Assembly (NCBI GenBank): GCA_946887155.1
Contig: CAMPKM010000265.1
Location: 1-5,063, forward strand
Length of the DNA stretch: 5,063 bases
Direction: 5' to 3'
Source: an uncultured Gemmatimonadota bacterium
Lineage (GTDB): Bacteria; Gemmatimonadota; Gemmatimonadetes; Gemmatimonadales; Gemmatimonadaceae
A model generated the notes under the pieces. It was not told the DNA's origin and searched no databases. It was given only the letters and a program-made list of their open reading frames with translations. Both the position numbers and the translations under genes were made by a program. The stretch's first letter is position 1, and each line of letters starts with the position of its first letter. Below are positions 1 through 4,943 of the stretch, one piece after another.

Positions 1-581
1 CTCGCCAGGCGGATCCGAGCGCGCTCCAGCATCCCGGGCGACGCATCGACCCCGATCACCTTGCCGACGAAGGGCGCGATCAGGGCAGCCAGGTGTCCAC
101 CGCCGCATCCGAGATCACCGACCACCCATTGCTCATCGAGGAGGCCTAACAACGCCCCGCCCCCGACCGCGCCACCGAACATTTCCTGCCGGAGTTCATC
201 CCACGAGCCGCTCGCGCCCGCGAAAAACTCGCGCGATCGGACGCGGCGTTGGGCGACTACTTCGCCCAGCTTGGCCAGGTCGCGATCATGATGAACACCT
301 CCCCGCAGGTCCTCGGCGACCACGGTCCAGAGCCGGTCAGCCCCCGGGTCGAGCGCCGCGCTGCGAGCGTAGAACCGGCTCGTTCCTTCCTGCCGGGTGG
401 TGACCCAGTTGTCGTCGGCGAGGACCTTGAGGTGCCTGCTCACCGTGGATTGAGGTAGCGACAGGACCGAACAGAGCTCACCGACGGTCAGTTCGTGCTG
501 TTCGAGCACGAGAAGGATGCGGCCCCGGGTGGGGTCGGCGAGCGTAGCGAGTCGGTCGTGAACTTGGGCGGTGGCAGTCAT
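1..581 (-). CDS. ArsR-family HTH regulator fused to SAM-dependent methyltransferase domain (C-terminus outside window)
   Basis: Translating the minus strand from the ATG at 581 gives 193 residues open to the window edge. Residues about 8-75 form an ArsR-type winged helix: 'LADPTRGRILLVL', then the recognition region 'LSLPQSTVSRHLKVL' and the wing 'TTRQEGTSRFYA'. After a linker (about 80-150) a Rossmann methyltransferase fold begins: SAM-binding motif I 'VVGDLGCGGGHLA' (153-165) and the acidic residue ending strand 2 in 'VIGVDAS' (Asp179). The usual ArsR metal site ELCxCDL is not intact; it reads ELCSVLS with a single cysteine (Cys37), so classical metal sensing through that site is unlikely. 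ArsR-methyltransferase fusions are a known architecture, and SahR-type ArsR proteins control the S-adenosylmethionine cycle; a link to SAM or SAH here is inference. There is only a weak Shine-Dalgarno before the ATG. The missing part should hold the rest of the methyltransferase domain. Domain assignment is confident, ligand unknown. Confidence 0.93.
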   Translation of the reverse strand, partial: MTATAQVHDRLATLADPTRGRILLVLEQHELTVGELCSVLSLPQSTVSRHLKVLADDNWVTTRQEGTSRFYARSAALDPGADRLWTVVAEDLRGGVHHDRDLAKLGEVVAQRRVRSREFFAGASGSWDELRQEMFGGAVGGGALLGLLDEQWVVGDLGCGGGHLAALIAPFVGKVIGVDASPGMLERARIRLA

Positions 582-598
582 ATCCGTCAATCCGGATA
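581..598 (-). promoter_or_regulatory. Putative operator: inverted repeat abutting the ArsR-methyltransferase start codon
   Basis: Arms TATCCG and CGGATA (6 bp each, perfect) are separated by 6 nt; the right half also contains the self-complementary octamer ATCCGGAT (590-597). The element shares its first base with the ATG at 581, so a bound regulator would block the 5' end of the message region. ArsR proteins commonly bind imperfect dyads of about this size near their own genes. Autoregulation is inferred from position only. Confidence 0.45.
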
Positions 599-649
599 GA
601 ATGGTAGATACTTGGGCGCCACGCCGCAAGTCTCGCGCATCACTGCGCT

Positions 650-655
650 ATTATA
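650..655 (-). promoter_or_regulatory. Candidate -10 box for the ArsR-methyltransferase gene
   Basis: The minus strand reads a perfect TATAAT here, about 70 nt upstream of the start codon. It sits in the middle of a perfect 13-bp palindrome (646-658, CGCTAT-T-ATAGCG). I find no good -35 hexamer at 16-18 nt spacing (a TTGCTG lies only 10 nt upstream), so promoter activity is plausible but unproven. The gap 582-760 shows nothing else gene-like. Confidence 0.35.
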
Positions 656-749
656 GCGACAGCATCAGCAACAGCCGACTACGGTCTGTCCCGGGCTCTA
701 GCTGGGTATGTCGTTATTAATCAAAGAATTGTGGCATCCACCTCCAGAA

Positions 750-780
750 GCCTGTCAGCTTCAGTACCTCGCTGTCAGGC
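750..780 (-). terminator. Weak stem-loop at the end of the 761-1624 gene
   Basis: Ten-base arms 750-759 and 771-780 pair at 9 of 10 positions around an 11-nt loop, overlapping the TGA stop codon at 761-763. No clear U-run follows on the minus strand, so this is a poor intrinsic terminator and may be only an mRNA 3'-end hairpin. Confidence 0.3.
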
Positions 781-1624
781 CGAGCGTGAAATGTTGCGAT
801 CCAAATGGGACGCCGATAATTGGAGCGACTTCGACGCGTGAACGACTTACGGCTTTTGTCGGCTTGTCCTTTCTGGTGAAGGCCCACAAACCGGCAACGA
901 TGGCCGACGCACCAGTCACTCGATTGATCGTATCAATGCCCTTGTCGTGGCGCTCATTGCTCGACAGTTCCGACCCGATCCCGCTGTAAAACACCGTGAC
1001 CAGCCCGACGAACACTCCCAACATTCCGGCTCCATTGCCCGGGCGCGCGATGTTCCAGGTCGTCGTGGCAACCGAAGCGCCGCTCCACAGCAGCGACGAT
1101 CGCGCATAACTCTTGTCGACGATCTCGTCGGGCCTCGGCGCATACGAAGGCTGAACGCGAGACGCTTCCTCCAGGCCCAACCCCACACTGTCGAGCCACG
1201 CCGTCAACGCCGGATCTTCCGCGAGTTCGCTGATGTGGGCGAGGTTCTTTGCGCGCTCAACACGATCGACGATATCCCCTCGGCCCGATCGCTCGATGAG
1301 GTACGCCATCGCGCAGGTCACGCCGTGCGCATCGCGGAAGATCGGCGTGCGGCTGTCGGAGAAGCGATCGTTCAGCGGGAACTCGCCTGCATCGCGATAC
1401 TCGGCGAGCCAGGTCGTCAACTCCTCCCGTGCCACTCGCTGGTCAGTCGTCAGGCGACTGACATCACGTGCGCGCAATTCGTCGAGCACCGAGTCGAAGT
1501 GAGCGCGCAACCTCACCTGCTCGGCGACGCGGTGCAACGCAACGACATGCCGTTTTGGCTCACTGCCCAACGTCACGCCGGCGACAACGACGGCGAACAA
1601 CCCAACCACCGGCATCCCCTTCAT
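761..1624 (-). CDS. Exported or membrane-associated protein of unknown function with 'CAMAYLI' motif
   Basis: I chose the ATG at 1624 (287 aa) because GGAGG (1629-1633) lies 4 nt upstream and the protein then begins with a signal-like segment (MKGMPVVGLFAVVVAGVTLG, residues 1-20). The upstream in-frame start at 1690 would add 22 Arg-rich residues and bury that signal. Residues about 35-80 are charged and helical. Next comes a compact block at 92-160: 'TPIFRDAHGVTCAMAYLIERSG', then 'NLAHISELAEDPALTAWLDSVGLGLEEASRVQPSY'. I have the impression of this block (one Cys, Cys104, plus the 'ALTAWL..GL..EEA.R.QP.Y' ending) from uncharacterised proteins of Gemmatimonadota, Bacteroidota and Myxococcota, but cannot name a family. 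Two hydrophobic stretches (about 199-216 and 236-249) could cross a membrane, and the chain ends in a strand with a C-terminal Tyr. No catalytic function can be assigned. It stands alone, with a terminator upstream at 1724-1765. Confidence 0.82.
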   Translation of the reverse strand: MKGMPVVGLFAVVVAGVTLGSEPKRHVVALHRVAEQVRLRAHFDSVLDELRARDVSRLTTDQRVAREELTTWLAEYRDAGEFPLNDRFSDSRTPIFRDAHGVTCAMAYLIERSGRGDIVDRVERAKNLAHISELAEDPALTAWLDSVGLGLEEASRVQPSYAPRPDEIVDKSYARSSLLWSGASVATTTWNIARPGNGAGMLGVFVGLVTVFYSGIGSELSSNERHDKGIDTINRVTGASAIVAGLWAFTRKDKPTKAVSRSRVEVAPIIGVPFGSQHFTLGLTARY

Positions 1625-1628
1625 ACCG

Positions 1629-1633
1629 CCTCC
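1629..1633 (-). promoter_or_regulatory. Ribosome binding site deciding the start at 1624
   Basis: GGAGG on the minus strand, 4 nt before the ATG at 1624. The alternative start at 1690 has no comparable site, so this motif supports the shorter protein with an N-terminal signal sequence. Confidence 0.6.
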
Positions 1634-1723
1634 GTAGCTGTCATGAGCTGAACGACGGGTGCGAGTAGTTGCTCCACGCCTGTGTAACAAGGACTCGGCG
1701 AGGTAGCGGAATCGTCAACGACA

Positions 1724-1765
1724 AAGAGGCCCGAGCGGACACATGTGTCGTCGCTCGGGCCTCTT
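1724..1765 (-). terminator. Intrinsic terminator after the aminotransferase/secreted-protein operon
   Basis: Perfect 14-bp arms (1724-1737 and 1752-1765, core GAGGCCCGAGCG) flank a 14-nt interior. That interior is itself a perfect 12-bp palindrome (GACACATGTGTC, 1738-1749) plus a 2-nt bulge, so the whole can fold into one stem of about 20 bp. On the minus strand the hairpin starts 24 nt after the TAA stop of the 1790-2377 gene and runs into CTCTTTGTCGTT, a short U-rich tail. It marks the end of that transcription unit and implies that the gene at 761-1624 has its own promoter within about 1625-1723, where I could not identify convincing boxes. Confidence 0.78.
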
Positions 1766-1789
1766 CATCCGTCGCCTTCCCACAAATCG

Positions 1790-2377
1790 TTACATACGCG
1801 GAGTGAACATGATGTGCGCCTTCGGCGTCCCCGCGAACATGATCCACGGCGCGCTGTCCTGAGGCTTGTCGCTCAGTCCCGTCGTAGCCGACGTCGCATA
1901 CGGGATGTAGACCACATACAGCCAGCGAGCGCCCGGCGCCGTTCCGGTCTTGGGATCGAATCCCGTCCCGCCAGTCAGCGAATACAGGCTCGAAGGATTC
2001 GTCGGAACCTTCAGCGTACCGGCCTTCGCCTCGCGGAAACGCACGGTGTCGACTTGCGGGCCATTGACACCACTCTGACGGAGGTCGCGACCACGAGCCA
2101 TGAACGGCTCCATCGCATCGTGATAACACGCGACGTGGAACGCCTGAATCTTCGGGTCATCGGCAAGGCATGTCATCGGACCGGTGCCTTTTCTGAGCGT
2201 CGTCAGCTTGCCGTCGGCCGCATACCCGAGCACCGTTGCCGTTGCGCGATATTCGGCCGGCAGCGGCAGGATTGCCGCCGCAACCTGTTGATCAACGGGC
2301 GCGATCGTGCCCTGCGCCCCGGCCGGCAACGCCATCGCCAGCATGAACGACGACGCACACAGGAAACGTCCCTTCAT
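1790..2377 (-). CDS. Small secreted protein of unknown function
   Basis: 195 aa beginning with a clear Sec signal peptide: positive MKGR, hydrophobic FLCASSFMLAMALP, and a likely cleavage after AGA-Q near residues 19-22. The mature part has two cysteines (Cys70 in 'TGPMTCLADDP', Cys84 in 'FHVACYHDAMEPFMARGRDL') that could form a disulfide outside the cytoplasm. It continues with 'KVPTNPSSLYSLTGG', 'ARWLYVVYIPYATSATTGLS' and a final strand 'PWIMFAGTPKAHIMFTPRM'. The His/Cys-rich middle might bind a ligand or metal, but no recognised active-site motif is present. The ATG at 2377 is preceded by GGGAG 9 nt upstream, which overlaps the stop codon of the aminotransferase; the two genes are 13 nt apart and probably one operon. 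A perfect hairpin terminator follows. I do not recognise a named family. Confidence 0.85.
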   Translation of the reverse strand: MKGRFLCASSFMLAMALPAGAQGTIAPVDQQVAAAILPLPAEYRATATVLGYAADGKLTTLRKGTGPMTCLADDPKIQAFHVACYHDAMEPFMARGRDLRQSGVNGPQVDTVRFREAKAGTLKVPTNPSSLYSLTGGTGFDPKTGTAPGARWLYVVYIPYATSATTGLSDKPQDSAPWIMFAGTPKAHIMFTPRM

Positions 2378-2390
2378 ATGAATTGGCTCC

Positions 2391-3704
2391 CTACTTGAGT
2401 GATTCGAGTCCGGCGCGGAGGCGCGGAAGCGCGCCCTGAATATCCGCCACGGACACGGCGCCGACAGAGAGTCGGAACCACCCCTCGTCGGTCGACGACC
2501 CGAACGCGTCGAACGGGACTACCGCCATGCCGGCTTCCTCGAGCAACCACCGCCGGACGTCGTCGTGCGATTCCAGTCTGTTTCCGTTGCGGGCAATCCG
2601 CCCCCGGAGGTCGAATCTCGCGCTCAGGTAGATCGCCCCCATCGGTTCTGCGGCGTCCACCGCATGCCCCGCCGCCTTGAACGCCTGGATTGCCCCGTAC
2701 AGCAACTGCAACCGTTCCTGCACGCCGGCCACGAGCGACGCGCGGAACGACGCGATCTCGTCAGGCGCATCCAGAAGCTGCGCCGTCGCGATCTGTTCGG
2801 CGCGCGGCGCCCACGTTCCCACATGCGTCAGAATGTTCTCCATGACCTTGATCGCCGGCGCCGGGCCAAGGACCCAACCCACCCGCATCCCCGTCGCCGC
2901 AAAGGCCTTCGAGATGCCGTCGATCAGGATCGTGTACGCCGCCATCTCCGGACGCAGCGACACGGGATTCACGTGCTCGACGTCGCCGAACGTCAGCTGC
3001 CAGTAGACGTGGTCGTAGAGCACGTACAGCGGACCCTCCGCCGCGCTGCGCCGAGCATTCTCCTCCAGCACCAGGTCACAAATTGCGCCTAACGACTCGG
3101 CTGTGAACGCGGTGCCCGTCGGGTTGAGCGGCGAATTCAATGCGATCAGGCGCGCCCCGCGGATGACCGGCTCCAGCGACTCGCGCGTGGGCAGGAACGA
3201 CGCGGCGGCGCCGCACTCCAGCTCGACCGCCTCGGCACCCACCATGTGCGAGTAGTAGTTGTTGTTCCAGGACGGTACGCCGTAGATGACCCGCTCTCCC
3301 TCGCCAACCAGCGTCAGGTAGGTCCCATACACGCCAGGACGCGACCCCGTCGTCACCAGGATGCTCTCCAGCGGATAGGACAGGTTCAGCGAGTTCTCGT
3401 AGAAACGGCGCACTGATTCCCGGAGCACCGGCATGCCGACGCCCGGCGGATAGTTGGTCTCACCTTTCTTCAGCGCCTCGATCGTTCCCTCTTCGAGAAT
3501 TCGGGGAACCCGGAATTGGCGGGGATCGAAGTCGCCAACGGTGAGGTTGCAGATCTTCTCGCCCGCTGCGAGCCGAGCCCGGATTTCAGTAGCAATCCGG
3601 AGGATCTCGGACCCCTTCAGTGAACCGGCCCGTGGCGCGGCCTTGAACGGGAGGTCCGTGAAGGGGTCCGGCGACACGGCAACTATAGATGTGGATTGAG
3701 ACAT
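2391..3704 (-). CDS. PLP-dependent class I/II aminotransferase (aspartate aminotransferase-like)
   Basis: 437 aa from the ATG at 3704; an in-frame GTG at 3737 would add 11 residues (numbering below counts from that GTG). Fold type I hallmarks appear in order: 'TNYPPGVGMPVLRESV' (94-109), Trp158 in 'YGVPSWNNNYY', Asn205 in 'NSPLNPTG', Asp242 and Tyr245 in 'YDHVYW', the Schiff-base lysine Lys277 in 'DGISKAFAATGMRVGW' with phosphate-binding Arg285, and the substrate-carboxylate Arg422 in 'WFRLSVG'. All key residues are present, so the enzyme should be an active cytoplasmic transaminase moving an amino group between an amino acid and a 2-oxo acid. The exact substrate is not readable; aspartate is the family default. 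Length is slightly above the usual 390-400 because of a non-conserved N-terminus. Neither start has a clear Shine-Dalgarno; I prefer ATG. A secreted protein gene follows 13 nt downstream. Confidence 0.95.
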   Translation of the reverse strand: MSQSTSIVAVSPDPFTDLPFKAAPRAGSLKGSEILRIATEIRARLAAGEKICNLTVGDFDPRQFRVPRILEEGTIEALKKGETNYPPGVGMPVLRESVRRFYENSLNLSYPLESILVTTGSRPGVYGTYLTLVGEGERVIYGVPSWNNNYYSHMVGAEAVELECGAAASFLPTRESLEPVIRGARLIALNSPLNPTGTAFTAESLGAICDLVLEENARRSAAEGPLYVLYDHVYWQLTFGDVEHVNPVSLRPEMAAYTILIDGISKAFAATGMRVGWVLGPAPAIKVMENILTHVGTWAPRAEQIATAQLLDAPDEIASFRASLVAGVQERLQLLYGAIQAFKAAGHAVDAAEPMGAIYLSARFDLRGRIARNGNRLESHDDVRRWLLEEAGMAVVPFDAFGSSTDEGWFRLSVGAVSVADIQGALPRLRAGLESLK

Positions 3705-3861
3705 GACGCTGCGGTTCGAGGATCTGGCTGAGCTCACAAGTTAAATGCTTGGGAAAGGGCAGAGTTTACTCGACGCCCCTCGCAACCGTCCTCTAGGGAA
3801 TGGACCCATCCCGGAACGCCCGGTTTCGGAGGCGACTATTCTATTATTGACGCAAGCCGCG

Positions 3862-3874
3862 ACGTTCCGAACGT
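3862..3874. repeat. Perfect 13-bp palindrome ACGTTC-C-GAACGT, possible operator
   Basis: Six-base arms match perfectly around a single central base. It lies in the divergent promoter region, 12 nt before the GGAG of the plus-strand gene and just downstream of the AT-rich core. Such placement suits a repressor site or a 5'-UTR hairpin. I cannot assign it to a known regulator. Confidence 0.4.
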
Positions 3875-3885
3875 GCCAACTGCCT

Positions 3886-3889
3886 GGAG
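3886..3889 (+). promoter_or_regulatory. Ribosome binding site supporting a TTG start
   Basis: GGAG placed 9 nt before the TTG at 3899. No in-frame ATG lies upstream within the short leader, and the TTG directly opens a signal peptide, so this site decides the start. Confidence 0.5.
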
Positions 3890-3898
3890 CACATCCCT

Positions 3899-4441
3899 TT
3901 GCGCCTGAAATTCCTGTTCCTGCTGCTCGGTCTCGCAGCCTCGTCTGCCGCCGAAGCTCAGCGTCCGACCAGCTCGTCCGTTCCCATAACGTCCGGGTCG
4001 CGCGTTCGGGTAAAGACGCCGCAGCTGGTCGCCCCGCTGGTCGCCAACTTCCTCGAACAGCGTGGCGACACACTCGTCTTCATTGAAGAGGGTCGCGGAC
4101 GCGGCGTCTGGACGTTCAGCCTGGCGCAGATCGAAAGACTCGAGACCACGGCCGGCGAGACCGGCTACGACAAGCGTCCCATCGGTCGAGGCGCACTGAT
4201 CGGGGGCGGCGTCGGGCTCGGAGCCGGTATCCTGTTTGCTGCGGCCTTTTCACCCTCCGATTCCTCGAAAGAGTACAGCCGAATTCTCACCGGCGCGCTG
4301 GGCATGGGGATCGGAGCGGGTATCGGCGCGTACATCGGCTCCCGCGTAAAGACCGAACGGTGGGTCAACGTCCCGCTCCCCCGCCAACTGTCGTTCCTGC
4401 CCAACCGCCGCGGCGGCTTCTCGATCTCGATCAGCTGGTAA
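3899..4441 (+). CDS. Small secreted protein with glycine-zipper segments, unknown function
   Basis: 180 aa starting at a TTG codon. GGAG (3886-3889) lies 9 nt upstream, and the first residues form a signal peptide (MRLKFLFLLLGLAASSAAEAQ, cleavage near residue 21), which supports this rare start. The mature N-terminal part looks like a small beta domain: 'ITSGSRVRVKTPQ' (30-42), 'GDTLVFIEEG' (56-65) and 'WTFSLAQIERLE' (71-82). Two Gly-rich hydrophobic helices follow (98-117 'GALIGGGVGLGAGILFAAAF' and 130-148 around 'GMGIGAGIGAYIGS'), spaced like glycine zippers that pack in or across membranes. The chain ends in 'GGFSISISW'. 'GSRVRV' plus glycine zipper is, in my recollection, a common pattern among uncharacterised Gemmatimonadota exported proteins. 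An envelope role is inferred; no enzyme motif is seen. It is monocistronic by position. Confidence 0.85.
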   Translation: MRLKFLFLLLGLAASSAAEAQRPTSSSVPITSGSRVRVKTPQLVAPLVANFLEQRGDTLVFIEEGRGRGVWTFSLAQIERLETTAGETGYDKRPIGRGALIGGGVGLGAGILFAAAFSPSDSSKEYSRILTGALGMGIGAGIGAYIGSRVKTERWVNVPLPRQLSFLPNRRGGFSISISW

Positions 4442-4450
4442 CCCCCTTAC

Positions 4451-4462
4451 CCGAGATCTCGG
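4451..4462. repeat. Perfect 12-bp palindrome CCGAGATCTCGG
   Basis: It begins 10 nt after the TAA of the glycine-zipper gene and just before the tandem repeat array. It could form only a 4-bp stem with a 4-nt loop as RNA and lacks a following U-run, so it is a poor terminator. It may equally be a protein-binding site or chance. Confidence 0.3.
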
Positions 4463-4468
4463 TAACCG

Positions 4469-4528
4469 GGGTCTGACCCCGGGTCTGACCCCGTGTCTGA
4501 CCCCGGGTCTGACCCCGTGTCTGACCCC
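4469..4528. repeat. Tandem array of five 12-bp units GGGTCTGACCCC / GTGTCTGACCCC
   Basis: Units start at 4469, 4481, 4493, 4505 and 4517. They differ only at the second base (G, G, T, G, T), so 4481-4504 and 4505-4528 are a perfect 24-bp direct repeat. With the preceding G, each GG-type unit is a palindrome (GGGGTC-T-GACCCC), so single strands can form many alternative hairpins. Degenerate copies continue at 4551 (GTGTCTGAAC) and 4563 (GTGTCTCCCC). The array fills the gap between the glycine-zipper gene and the PadR gene. It may act as a terminator-like structure or be a slippage-prone minisatellite; function is unproven. Confidence 0.9.
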
Positions 4529-4610
4529 GCAAACGGTTCGGCGGTGGCGCGTGTCTGAACTTGTGTCTCCCCTCAAACGTTCAGGGGGCGGCCTCCCAGA
4601 CCCGACTGCC

Positions 4611-4940
4611 GTGAACACCGACCTCGACCTCCTCCAGGGCACGCTCGACCTCCTCGTCCTCAAGACGCTCGCCTGGGAGCCGATGCACGGCTACGCCGTG
4701 GCTCGCTGGATCCGCGATACCACACAGGACGCGCTCCAGGTCGAGGAAGGCGCGCTGTACACCTCCCTCCACCGCATGGAAAAGCGCGGCTGGATCGCCG
4801 CCGAATGGGGCGTGTCGGAGAACAACCGGAAGGCGCGGTACTACCGCCTCACGCCCGCGGGCCGGAAGCAGCTCGCCGGCAAGACCGCGGCCTTCGAGCG
4901 CTATGCCGAAGCCGTGTTTCGGATCCTGCGGACGGCCTGA
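4611..4940 (+). CDS. PadR-family transcriptional regulator
   Basis: From the GTG at 4611 the protein is 109 aa, the usual PadR length. It opens with the hallmark 'DLLQGTLDLLVLKTL' (6-20), then 'PMHGYAVARWI' (24-34), the winged-helix region 'VEEGALYTSLHRMEKRGWIAAEW' (44-66) and the wing 'NNRKARYYRLTPAGRKQL' (71-88), ending in a short C-terminal helix 'KTAAFERYAEAVFRIL'. An in-frame GTG at 4551 would add 20 residues, but these are encoded partly by degenerate copies of the upstream 12-mer repeat and look non-conserved, so I prefer 4611; neither start has a strong Shine-Dalgarno. PadR proteins bind DNA as dimers and usually repress nearby transport genes. Its stop lies 3 nt before the downstream permease, the standard PadR-ADOP arrangement, so co-transcription and local control are likely. 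The effector is unknown. Confidence 0.94.
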   Translation: MNTDLDLLQGTLDLLVLKTLAWEPMHGYAVARWIRDTTQDALQVEEGALYTSLHRMEKRGWIAAEWGVSENNRKARYYRLTPAGRKQLAGKTAAFERYAEAVFRILRTA

Positions 4941-4943
4941 ACG

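Larger units (their letters stand above)
3705..3898. promoter_or_regulatory. Divergent intergenic region with AT-rich core
   Basis: This 194-bp gap separates the minus-strand aminotransferase operon from the plus-strand gene at 3899, so it must carry promoters for both. The most AT-rich part (3837-3850, TATTCTATTATTGA) offers possible -10 hexamers on both strands: TATTAT on plus, TAGAAT on minus. I found no -35 partners at standard spacing, so no exact promoter is claimed. Confidence 0.4.

Noticed and set aside
708..989. Plus-strand open frame in the gap before and into the 761-1624 gene
   Set aside because: Mostly antisense to a real gene, with no ribosome binding site and no recognisable motif.
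947..1651. Plus-strand open frame of 234 codons
   Set aside because: It is antisense to the well-supported gene at 761-1624, is rich in Arg/His/Pro as expected for a GC-driven shadow frame, and has no recognisable domain.
1641..2129. Minus-strand open frame overlapping the secreted protein gene and the terminator
   Set aside because: It is out of frame with a gene that has a signal peptide and ribosome binding site, crosses the strong terminator, and has no family signature.
1745..2398. Plus-strand open frame of 217 codons
   Set aside because: It is antisense to the secreted protein gene, runs through the terminator hairpin, and its composition is Arg-rich low-information sequence.
2565..3092. 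Plus-strand open frame antisense to the aminotransferase
   Set aside because: The opposite strand carries every catalytic motif of a class I/II aminotransferase; this frame is a composition shadow.
4469..4528. CRISPR array
   Set aside because: The 12-bp units abut with no spacers between them, so this is a simple tandem repeat.
4250..4663. Minus-strand frame with a GVRHGVRPGVRP repeat
   Set aside because: The peptide repeat is only the translation of the 12-bp DNA tandem array on the antisense strand; the frame overlaps two real plus-strand genes.
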